DNA from: Nautilus pompilius
Lineage: Eukaryota > Mollusca > Cephalopoda > Nautilida > Nautilidae
Assembly (NCBI GenBank): GCA_018389105.1
Contig: JACATO010002204.1
Location: 310,001-374,000, forward strand
Direction of reading: 5' to 3'
DNA length: 64,000 bases
Shown here: positions 13,021-21,963 of the stretch, in pieces
Layout of the letters: every line of letters begins with the position of its first letter
Numbering within the stretch: the stretch's first letter is position 1
Notes under the pieces: generated by a model
Told to the model about the DNA's origin: nothing
The model's input: the letters and a program-made list of their open reading frames with translations, nothing else
Database searches by the model: none
Program-made: the position numbers and the translations under genes

Positions 13021-13640
13021 TGAAGATAGCTTCATGACAAAATCCACAAGATATCCTGTGGTATTTGTAACCATTTATATACAAGCACTGTGAAGCTGCA
13101 AATGGGAGTTTTTTGGCTAATAAACCAGGCCTGCATAAACATGAATCCGATGGGTAGCATCATCACTGCGAAACACCCCCCCCAATCCATATGCAAAACC
13201 CACACTGTAGAATGAACATTGTCTTCTGCCACAATGCTTAGGTCTTCATACAATATGATTTGAACCACAACTATCTAGAACATGCTATAAACCATGACCA
13301 CCATTTAAAAGTGGTTGGAATAATGCATCTGAAATTCATTTTTTCACATTGTAAATTGAGTGAAATGTGATTTTTAGACCACACAAACCTTCTAGCATTG
13401 GATAATTCCCTAGTTATGAAGTTCCAGTCCATAAGGTGTACAATCTAATGCTGAAGGTTTCTACAATATGTACTACTACTTTGAGGTGATAGTTTTCTGT
13501 CAACATAGCCATTTGCAAAATACCAAAAAACTATCCTGATAGACATGTTGGTCTCAGAAAAATCACTAGAGCACTTTTGCCTACATGGGCACCCACTACC
13601 ATGCCCCTTGAGTTAATAATGTACTTTTTTCCACACTGTA
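13021..13640 (-). other. Possible degraded transposase segment, uncertain
   Basis: This patch has higher complexity and includes a run of eight C (13176-13183). One minus-strand frame around 13080-13180 reads CYPSDSCLCRPGLLAKKLPF, which loosely resembles the linker of Tc1/Tc3-like transposases (typically TVRNRLREAGLxARRP). Neither the catalytic triad nor terminal repeats are visible, and stops are frequent. A minus-strand open frame of 78 codons at 13032-13268 is in a different frame and shows no domain. The resemblance may be chance. Confidence 0.22.
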
Positions 13641-13662
13641 GACTAAAGAATTTTCTATTTTT

Positions 13663-13719
13663 ATCTCTCTCTCTCTGGCCAGGCTCTGTCTGCGTGTGTG
13701 TGTGTGTGACTGACTGACT
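13663..13719. repeat. Compound microsatellite (CT)n-(GT)n-(GACT)n
   Basis: A (CT)n tract at 13663-13676 is followed by a (GT)n tract at about 13692-13708 and then three units of GACT to 13719. The GT tract is an alternating purine-pyrimidine run. No function is implied. Confidence 0.9.
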
Positions 13720-16700
13720 ATCTCAAAAGTTTAGTCTCCTCTGCAATAAACTTACTGAATTTTCTATTATTCTTATCTTTCACATTGTATTTCCTCTTAT
13801 ATCACCTGCAGCACACTCTGAGAATAATATTATTACCTATTTTCTTACCAAAAAGTGGCCTGCAATCATATTTCTTAAGAATAGATTATGATCAGAACCA
13901 ATTTACTTTGCAACTAAATAATTTTTAAAAAGCTGTGGCAAAATAAGTTTTATTTTACATTTACTATAACATCTAAATATTTTCATGATAAAGTACAGAC
14001 ATACAAAGGTGGTTCATTAAACAGACTGTGTTTCATTATCAAAAAGTTAATGAACTCCAAGAATTATGAAAATTATAAAGAGTACTACAGGATATGTGAT
14101 TCTTGTGTGGTGTAGTAGAGCAGATTGCTGCCATACATCATACATTGTATAACAAATAGTAAATGCAACAGAACAACGCATGCTAGAAAAAGTAACAAGC
14201 AGTGACATGATTATTTTTGTTGCAAAAATATTAAATAAATATTAAAAAAAAGAAAATATAGCTGATATTTATTGGAAAATGCTATGTGTAAGATTAAGAA
14301 AAGCAGTTTATGGAATAGAATTATCAAGAGTATTCTCAAAAGAAGATTAACTGGTAAAGTGATGGCCACTGTTTTTTGAGCAGTAGATGTAATTATTTCT
14401 GAATGAGGTAACAGTTTTAATAAGTGAGAAGATTACACTAGGTTTTGCTGAAAATGATGTGCAAAGAACAGTACAAAGCTGCCTAAAACAGCAACAGCAA
14501 TCTTTTCTGTTTTTTTTTTTGGTTACAAACATAAAGCTCTTCTTGGACATTGTACATTTATCATCCAAACCCTTAAAGAAAGAAGAGTCTTGCTTAATGA
14601 ACCACACTTGTCTTGTGTATTACATTTATTTATTATTTAGAAAAAAGTTTCATATCTACTTATCTATCTGTGCATTGATTTTTGGGAGTAATAGAATTTT
14701 ACTTTAGGCATGTCCCCAGTGCAGTATTAGTGAAAAGATTAATCCCTCATAACTTTATCATGCAATTTTCTATTAAATGCAAAATATGAAATAAAAATTT
14801 AAGTAAAAATCACAATACTGCATGTAAGTAATAGCAATTATTTCACTGTCTAACCACAAATGAAAATTAAAAATGTACTTATAAGATTCATAGAAAAAGA
14901 AAACAATACTGAAAGACAAAATGTAGTTTTTCTCTACAAATGAACTTCATTTACTTTCTCAGATCATTCGATAATTTATAAATTATTTCCTCTAATTTTG
15001 TAACAGCTTATATTTCTGATACAAATATTTACAATCTTATTATAATGAAATATAGTCTATATTTCCAATTAAAAACAACAAAAAATAATTTATTAACTGT
15101 AATCAATTAGGTGTATAAAGAAGGCTACCATTACCTCATCCCATGTTTAATGATTTATTATCATATTGAAGCACTCCAATTCTCCATTAATCTTTTATAT
15201 AAATAATTCCAGAATAGTCTCTCTCAGAATGTAAAATAGGTAGTGTTATTTTTATATATGCATTTAGTATTGTACAGAAAAATACTAAAGATGATCAATA
15301 TTATTCATTTGTTATCCTTTTTTTAGTTTTTGGTGAGGAAATGAGAAATGACTTTTCCTTTACTCTTAATGCATCAAATAGTCTAAAACAAAATTTTTTT
15401 CTGTTCCTAAATTCTAACATGTATTTTTTTATAGTACAGTATTAGGAAAAAAAAAATCCACTCTAAGACCTAATTTGATGGATGCCTACCAAACTATAGT
15501 TCTGTTTACATATTAATTACAAATAGATTTTTAGATGATCAAAAGTTTATTTCATTAGTCTTATTTATTATTTTGTAGCTACAATTTATATAGTTCAAAA
15601 TACCCAGAACCTGGCATGTGATGTGGAAAAGAATCCCATCAGCAATACCAGTCTGCTTAAACAGAAACCATACACAGATAGCTGAATTTTTTCATGAATT
15701 CTTCAACTAGAGATTAATGAAAGGCCATTCTGAAAATATCCAGTCTAGACAACTTTGATGTCTTGCTGTTATGCTAGATTCAGATTTCCTCATAAATTTT
15801 GGCAAATATTACTTTCAGTTGTGTTATCTACCAAGAAGTCAACTGGTGTGGAGTCTTCCGGTAACTTATTCATTTACCTAGTTTTAGATTTTTAAGTCTT
15901 TAGTTCTGATTGCTCACAAAATGTACCAATTTGAAAACCATGCTTGTTACTCATTTGTGGGGTTATACAAATACATACTCTCACCTTTTATTATAGATAC
16001 AATGCCCAATTTTTTAAAAAATTAAAATGTCCAAGATCCAAGAAAAAGATAATTCATATATGTTTAAATTGAACATTAAAGCAAAAGAGGTTGTGTTCAT
16101 ATTCATAATCAGATTATGTATGTGACCACTTAAGAAATCTGAAGAACTTTCTAAATTTAAAACTTTGTTTAAGTCATAGTCCTTTATATCAATGGCTCTA
16201 ATAACTATAAATAGCTTCTGCTATCTATAGCATTTGAATAACTTTATCTTAAAGACGCAGAATTTTAAAATCTATCATTTATATTCTTAAATTTTTGGTG
16301 TAGTTTTTCAGAAAAAAACTATTCCATTAAAAAAACAACTGTCTAGCTGCGCCTCTTTGTGATTAATAAACAAGACAGAAAACACAAATAAAAAAACATC
16401 TGACACAATTTAGATCAAATGATTTAGATCAAAACAGATTACAGACAACAAAGTATTGTCAGCCTGAAACCTTTCAATAATAAATTACTAAATCAACAAA
16501 TTCTAGTAGCCAGAAAATAGGATATACAGTTAAATGTCTGTCTGTTCCCTCCCTTGACCCTAACCCAGGGATGTGTTTGGACAAGAACTGAGTCAGGTAG
16601 ATGTATGGTGTATCAACAGCAAGGGTCACTTGGGTTTACAATACAATAAACAGAAAGTAGGGCACACACCTGATGTTATCACCACTGAAGGAAACACAAA

Positions 16701-17824
16701 GTGGGCATTGTAAAAAAAAAAAAAAGTGTTCATGTATTTACAGAGGAGATCTAACTGCTGTCCACCTTATTCAATATAGAATTAGATAATTTCAACTGTT
16801 TCTTATATTTAAAAAAATAATCAAACCCAGATTACAATAAAGAAATATTCTGGCTAAAACTTATTTCTGAAGGTATCTGTTCTGACTTTTTGTAGAACAG
16901 ACTTTGAAGATAACTTGTTGTTGTTGTTGCTGGTAATATCTGGATATCTATCTACTGCCAACCAGAAAGGTTAGGCATAGTAGGCTTCACAAACATGGTA
17001 ATGAAAACGCTTTAGTGCAATATCATCTGCTATAGTAGAAATGAAGCCACTTACTTGTCACTTAAAAATTGGAGAATTACTACTGAAGCAAAGAACAAAT
17101 TACAAAAAAAGATTTCATATGGTGGCCAAAATTAGCCTTGAAAAAACTGTACAAAGATGAGAATTTATCTGGTATAAATAATGTGTGGAAATAAGAGAGA
17201 TACCTCAAAAGAAAATGAAAACTTTCATAAGTATACATGAAAACATAGCAACAGCTATAGCAATGCCCATAAAAATATTTATCAGCATCGACAGAGATCT
17301 ATAATATCTTTAAAAAATGCAAGCTTGGGATGGAGTAATTTGCAAGAGTAATGTGGAAAATTGTGTTTAATTCTATCTTATGCTCCAAAGTATTAGGAAA
17401 GTGGAATCATTAAAAAATCATTTTTAAGATTTTGGTCAGGAATTGAGGTAGAATGGCAAAATTCTTCCCTGCTACCTTTAAAGACTATCATTTCATCAAG
17501 TTTAGCAGTGGAATATATATATATATATATAAAAACAGATACAGAAGAGAGAGAGACACCATGCCACTAGCAAGGCATCTATCATAGACCATACTCATCA
17601 GCATAAGAGTATTAAGCCTCCAGCATATCTTTTCAAATAAGTTGCTTAAAACTCGACATACAAGATTTTATGCAAAAGGCTCTTTATATAAATAGTTACA
17701 TAATGGTGTTGCTAACGTTTTTGATTTCTAAGGTATCAATCAGAGAAGACAAAGTTATCTATAGCTCTTGCTGCCACAGGTATAAAGTACTGAAATTGAA
17801 TTTGCAGCAAGTAGGAAGTTATCT
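13720..17824. other. AT-rich gene desert segment
   Basis: There are about 4.1 kb of A+T-rich DNA. Overlapping open frames on both strands at 14347-14707 are low-complexity (a CAG-rich patch and a T10 run) and carry no domain. A patch at about 16530-16700 is relatively G+C-rich but unassigned. An (AT)n tract lies at 17512-17530. No gene was recognised. Confidence 0.55.
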
Positions 17825-17850
17825 TGTACATGTATGTGTGCACGCATATA
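17825..17850. repeat. 26-base alternating purine-pyrimidine tract
   Basis: Bases 17825-17850 alternate pyrimidine and purine without a break and include TGTGTGCACGCATATA. Such tracts can adopt Z-DNA under negative supercoiling. The tract lies 11 bases before the left TA of the Tc1 element. Any link with insertion is inference. Confidence 0.8.
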
Positions 17851-17863
17851 ATATGTATATATA

Positions 17864-18072
17864 CAGGTGCATCTCAAAAAATTATAATATTGTGGAAGAG
17901 TTCAATATTTTCTGTCAGTTATTTCAGAAAGTGAAAACTGTATATATTCTAGACTCATTACATGTAAACTCAAATGTTTCAAGCATTTTTTAATTTTAAT
18001 TTTGATAATTATGGCCTACAGCTCAAAAAAAAATAGAAAAAACATATCTCAGAATATTAGAATATTCCATTT
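17864..18072 (+). repeat. Left terminal inverted repeat of Tc1 element
   Basis: It begins CAGGTGCATCTCAAAAAATTA, and the last recognised paired block is AGAATATTAGAATATTCC near 18050-18068. In the family the outer and inner parts carry transposase-binding sites. It pairs with the right repeat at 19141-19352. Confidence 0.85.
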
Positions 18073-18151
18073 CGAGTTTGAGTAAATCACTATTTATGCA
18101 GTATAAATACCATGAATCTCTCGGTCTGGTTCAGTACACACAACCACAATC

Positions 18152-19076
18152 ACAGGAAAGACTGGTGATTTGACAGTTGTCCAGAAGACACTCATTGCCA
18201 CCCTCCACAACAAGGGTAGGCCACAGAAGGTCAGTGATGAAAAGCTGGCTGTTTGCAGAGTATTGTATCAAAGCATATTCATGTAAAGTTGACTGGAAGA
18301 GAAGTGTGATAGGAAAAGGTGCACAAGCAAGAGGGATGGACTGCAGCCTTGAGAGAATTGTCAAACAAAGCCGATTCAAGAACTTGGGGGAGCTTCACAA
18401 GGAGTGGACTGAGGCTGCAGTCAGTGCATCAAGAGCCACCACTCACAGACGTGTCCAGAAAATGGGCTACAAGTATTACATTCCTGGTGTCAAGCCACTC
18501 CTGAACCAGAGACAACATCAGAAGCATCTTACCTGGGCTAGGGAGAAAAATAACTGGACCACTGCTCATTGGTCCAAAGTCCTCTTTTCAGATGAAAGTA
18601 AATTTTGCATTTCATTTGGAAATCAAGGTCCCACAGTCTGGAGGAAGAGTGGAGAGGCACAGAATCCAAGTTGCTTGAAGTCCAGTGTGAAGTTTCCACA
18701 GTCACTGATGATTTTGGGTGCCATGTTATCCGCTGGTGTTGGGCCACTGTGTTTTATCAAGTCCAAAGTCAATGCAGCTGTCTAACAGGAAATTTGAGCA
18801 CTTCATGCTTCTGTCTGATGACAAGCTTTATGGAGATGCTGATTTCCTTTTCCAGGAGGACTTGGCACCTGCCCGCAGTGCCAAAACTACTAGTAACTGG
18901 TATTGTCAAGAGGAAGATGAGAGACACCAGACCCAACAATACAGACTGAGCTGAAGGCCGCTATCAAAGCAACCTGGGCTTCCATAACACATCAGCAGTG
19001 CCACAGGCTGATCGCCTCCATGCCACGTTGCATTGATGCAGTGATTCGTGCAATAGCAGCCCCAACCAAGTATTGA
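18152..19076 (+). pseudogene. Tc1-like transposase, inactivated
   Basis: The gene once encoded a DDE/D cut-and-paste transposase of about 340 residues acting in the nucleus on the element ends. Homology starts at 18152, where the ATG expected of the family is ACA, and runs GKTGDLTVVQKTLIATLH through the paired-like DNA-binding domain. Frameshifts lie near 18230-18300. A good open run follows from about 18340 to 18785 with SLERIVKQSRFKNLGELH, VSASRATTHRRVQ and the first catalytic block VLFSDESKF (about 18580-18605). A TAA at 18783-18785 replaces a Tyr codon, and a small deletion shifts the frame. The second catalytic block, FQEDLAPA, is at about 18852-18875. The expected stretch with the third acidic residue (NPIENLWG in relatives) is missing because the sequence jumps near 18895-18903 to IVKRKMRDTRPNN. 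One extra base near 18945 shifts the frame again before KAAIKATWASIT, and the frame ends at TGA 19074-19076. Confidence 0.92.
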
Positions 19077-19140
19077 GTGCATAAATGAACATACTTTTCA
19101 AAAGTTCGACATTTCTATATTATAAATTCTTTTTTTTATT

Positions 19141-19352
19141 GATCTATGAAATATTCTAATATTTCGAGATAGTGGATTTTTGATTTTCATGAGCTGTAAG
19201 CTGTTATCATCAAAATTAAAACAAAAAAAAGGCTTGAAATATTTCACTTTATGTGAAACGAATCTGGAATATATGAAAGTTTCACTGTTTGAATTAAATT
19301 ACGGAAAAAAAATGAACTCTTTACGATATTCTAATTTTTTTAGATGCACCTG
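19141..19352 (-). repeat. Right terminal inverted repeat of Tc1 element
   Basis: This is the reverse complement of the left repeat. It ends TTTTAGATGCACCTG at 19352 and is followed by the TA duplication at 19353-19354. It is closer to an intact sequence than the left repeat, which carries more substitutions. Confidence 0.85.
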
Positions 19353-19454
19353 TATATGTATATTACAGCTGCTTTTCCATAGCTTGATCTTATATGAAGT
19401 TGCTATGAGGTATGACAAAAATTCTGGTGCTAAATTTATTCTAAGGAAATAAAG

Positions 19455-19965
19455 TATATTATAGGGGTATTAAACAAGTGGCATTGTTGATTAACCACTT
19501 GTTGATATCACACCTTTTGCAGAAAGTCACCATCTTGTCTCAGTATTCAGTGACATGCTGTTTTGTGCAGACGTTATTTATTTTTCTCTCCCATTGTAAA
19601 ATGTCTGAATTGAAAGAGCAATGTGTGCAGTGACACTGAGCACTCTCCACATGAAAATTTTTGGCCAAGCACAACACTCCAATGTTTCCCCACCCACCAT
19701 ATTCACCACCAAATGACTTTTTTCAGTTCCTCAGACTGAAACACATGAAAAGGAAAGAGATTTCAGAATGTGCTAACCCATCATTCAAAATGCAACTTGG
19801 AAACTGAAAGCTATTCCAAAGAATATTAGAGATGCTTTAAAAAATGGCAGGACCACTGGAATCACTATATTCAATCAGGAGGAGACTACTTTGAAGAGGA
19901 TAAATATTTATTAACTGTGTTACCTTTAATTTTGTAATAAAAAACATTTTGCTCAGACCTTGTAT
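19455..19965 (+). mobile_element. Internally deleted mariner-type (MLE) element
   Basis: A plus-strand start reading MSELKEQCVQ at 19601 resembles the N-terminus of mariner transposases. About 60 bases later the sequence jumps to the C-terminal third: a FLAKHN-like segment near 19655-19675, then HPPYSP near 19690-19708, DFFQFLRLKHMKRKEI to 19765, KAIPKNI-like text near 19810-19825, and finally the WxxHWxxxIQSGGDYFEED tail at 19845-19900. Most of the catalytic core is therefore absent, and the third catalytic Asp region (SPDLAP in relatives) is shortened. The ends are estimates. TCAGACCTTGTATA near 19952-19965 may be the right end, and a weakly matching AGGGGTATTAAA at about 19461-19473 may be the left. 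It lies about 100 bases from the Tc1 element but is a separate superfamily branch. Confidence 0.7.
19601..19905 (+). pseudogene. Mariner transposase remnant (N-terminus fused to C-terminus)
   Basis: This is the coding fossil of the element above. It joins about ten N-terminal residues to roughly 80 C-terminal residues, with frame breaks between motif blocks. Relatives are about 345 residues with a D,D34D triad. Neither of the first two Asp blocks is present and the third is damaged, so no activity is possible. The last recognisable codons are YFEED at about 19887-19902, followed by an AT-rich tail. Confidence 0.68.
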
Positions 19966-21027
19966 AAGCAGTTTTGAAAATAATTACAGAAACACACAAG
20001 ATGTACACAAATAGTAAATAAATGTGACTGAAAGACATAGTACACAATGCATTATTACCAAAAATATACAAAAAAAAACAAACAACAAAAACTACAAAAT
20101 AAATATGTTGCATACTGACTGGTATATTGCTCTCTATCTGCTTTTAAACAAATTGCTGTTGATTATTGCCAAACAGTTCTATTCATCTGCAAAGAGCACT
20201 TTTATTCTGTGTTTTGTCATTGCACTGTTTCATTTTTACTGTCCATTTCAGCTTGGTGGTTTGGTTGCTTCTCCTCAGCAAAGATTTTTGAGCATTATAC
20301 ATCAATTGAGACCACTTTATGCTTATCTATTTTACTGTTCTTGAAGAAACGTTAACTCCCCTACTAGTACCTATGCCTTTTGAAAGATTTCTATTGACTT
20401 GTCTATTGTGTAGAGAACATACCGAAGTACTTAACATCTTCCTCAATTGCACCTATTGTCAGCAGTATTAGTTATGTCTAGCCTCCTCAAAGTCTTGCAT
20501 ATAGCAGCCTTCACTAACTAAGACTTTCATTTCTATATGCTTGTCATGTGATATTTCCATCTCAGGTTTACCACATTACATTTATATTACTGCCTATGGT
20601 TCTATAGTTCTCCTGCAAATGTGGTACTTTCTAACCGCTTGAATGAAAACCAACCAGACTATACAATATCACTACATAACTGTATTATGGAGCATTTATT
20701 TTTAAATGTGAAATGAGACTTTATCACCACGTTACTTGAATTTTATAACCAGTTTTTCCTGTTTCTATAATTATTTCCAGTAGATATATAGATTAAAAAT
20801 TATTTTTTTCTCTTTTTCCAGGAAGAAATGGCACATCTATAAATCAAGAATTTTACATTTGCAACAACAAAAAAATTCATAAAATGATGTCTTTAAATTC
20901 AAACAGAAACTAACTAGAAACAATGGTAAGAACTTCTACTCTCACTCTTTGAGTGATGTGTTGCAAATATAATTTACTAAATATAATCTAACACAAATTG
21001 TTGTGAATTTCAGAGGATGAACCACAT
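19966..21027. other. AT-rich spacer between mariner and piggyBac-like elements
   Basis: The sequence is A+T-rich, with an open frame at 20024-20344 (106 codons) that is rich in Tyr, Leu and Ile and shows no domain. I see nothing else. Confidence 0.5.
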
Positions 21028-21100
21028 TTAATCTTTTCCCATTCATGTTGGCTGAAGCTGGTTGAGGCAAACTGCCTGAAAAACAGCCAGGCATTGCCGA

Positions 21101-21113
21101 GTCATTTAATGAC
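21101..21113. repeat. Subterminal palindrome copy 1 (left side)
   Basis: GTCATTTAATGAC is a perfect 5-3-5 inverted repeat lying 70 bases inside the left TTAA. The same pattern recurs near the right end at 21719-21731 and 21827-21839. Subterminal repeats in this position commonly bind transposase, but binding here is inference. Confidence 0.7.
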
Positions 21114-21219
21114 CACTTCTATCTATATTATCACTTTGTTTTCTCACAAAAGTGATTTTGCTTGTAAAGATACTATTGTGAACCACATGCATTACCTAGT
21201 TTGTTTATTTACTTGACAT

Positions 21220-21537
21220 GTGATAGAATCCAACAGTGAATCCTTTCTTTCTGGTAATGTAGAGGTCTCAAGTGAATATACCATCTCTCATCATTTAGCT
21301 GGTCAGAAAGTGATAGACAGATGCCAAATATGGAGAGTGAATGTGGGGCCATTGAGTGGAGTTAGAAACATCAGTATGCCAGTGTTTTTGCAGTACACTA
21401 CCCCAAAGATTGATGTCCCTTTTGGTGCAAAACCAGTGGATTTCTTCTATGAGCTGATTCTAGATTTCTTCCAAAACAAAAGCATATGTAGTGATAAATG
21501 TAACTATAATTCTGCATTGTCCCTAAAGGATTGTTAA
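21220..21537 (+). pseudogene. Truncated piggyBac-like transposase N-terminal frame
   Basis: An uninterrupted 105-codon frame begins with an acidic/serine segment (SNSESFLSGNVEVSSE) like the acidic N-terminus of piggyBac transposases. It continues with a segment in which PKIDVPFGAKPVDFFYELI (about residues 65-84) resembles the conserved P-x-D-F-F-x-L-F region that precedes the catalytic domain. The frame stops at TAA 21535-21537, and the DDD catalytic core is absent. It is in the plus orientation within the TTAA-bounded element. It could be an internally deleted relic or, less likely, a retained small protein. No codon-use evidence for selection can be judged from one copy. Confidence 0.5.
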
Positions 21538-21654
21538 AGTGGGAGATTCAAGAAATTGAATCAGCATTAGTTCCTCCGTGATACCAGTCAGGTGATTTTA
21601 CTTTACATTTTTGACTTTCTGCACAATAAATTACATTTTTTCCTTTCATTTTCT

Positions 21655-21850
21655 GGAAAAGTTTCTTTTTCATTTGGATTATCGAACTGCATGCTGCTAA
21701 GTCATTAGCACTATATGAGTCAATTCATGACTTTTTAATGTTTTTAAAAATTGTTTAAATCATGTAAGTGTATTTTTCCTTTTCATTTGAATTACTGAAG
21801 TGTACTAAGTCATTAATGCTGTACAAGTCATTTTATGACTTTTAAATGTG
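21655..21850. repeat. Diverged tandem repeat inside right end of piggyBac-like element
   Basis: Two copies of about 75 bases lie roughly 110 bases apart. Copy A is about 21665-21740 and copy B about 21776-21850. Both run from TTTTCATTTG through CTAAGTCATTA to a GTCA-centred palindrome and ATGACTTT (palindromes at 21719-21731 and 21827-21839). They differ by substitutions and a small indel. The arrangement suggests a duplicated binding unit in the element's right end. Confidence 0.75.
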
Positions 21851-21963
21851 CTTTTTTTTTAAAATAATTTTATCAAGTAGGTACATTTTGTGCAGCCATC
21901 TTGAAAATTGTCTAAACATTTGTGCATATTGAATATTGTATTCCTTGGATGTGAAAGGGTTAA

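Larger units (their letters stand above)
17862..19354 (+). mobile_element. Tc1-like transposon with long inverted repeats, complete ends
   Basis: This element is complete from end to end. It starts TA-CAGGTGCATCT at 17862 and ends AGATGCACCTG-TA at 19354, so the TA target duplication is intact on both sides. The internal length is 1,489 bases. The left repeat (17864 to about 18072) matches the reverse complement of the right one (about 19141-19352) over some 210 bases with scattered differences, including AGAATATTAGAATATT-type inner motifs. Long repeats of this kind (IR/DR type) are typical of Tc1 families of fish and frogs. Between them lies one plus-strand transposase gene, now broken. The element could still be mobilised in trans if its ends are recognised, but it cannot act on its own. 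Confidence 0.93.
21028..21963 (+). mobile_element. piggyBac-like element, short and non-autonomous, TTAA-bounded
   Basis: TTAA occurs at 21028-21031 and at 21960-21963. Inward from each, the ends match as inverted repeats: left TTAATCTTTTCCCATTCATG, right (reverse complement) TTAACCCTTTCACATCCAAG, with 15 of the 20 positions identical. TTAA duplication and CCCTTT-type ends are hallmarks of piggyBac elements. At 936 bases it is far shorter than an autonomous copy. It holds one 105-codon frame resembling the N-terminal part of a transposase, and no catalytic core. Inside both ends are copies of a palindrome GTCAT-N3-ATGAC, and near the right end there is a diverged tandem repeat. The superfamily assignment rests mainly on the ends and is supported by the ORF. 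Confidence 0.68.

Noticed and set aside
18131-18379. Minus-strand open frame over the Tc1 transposase
   Set aside because: It is the antisense shadow of the plus-strand transposase. The plus strand carries the family motifs.
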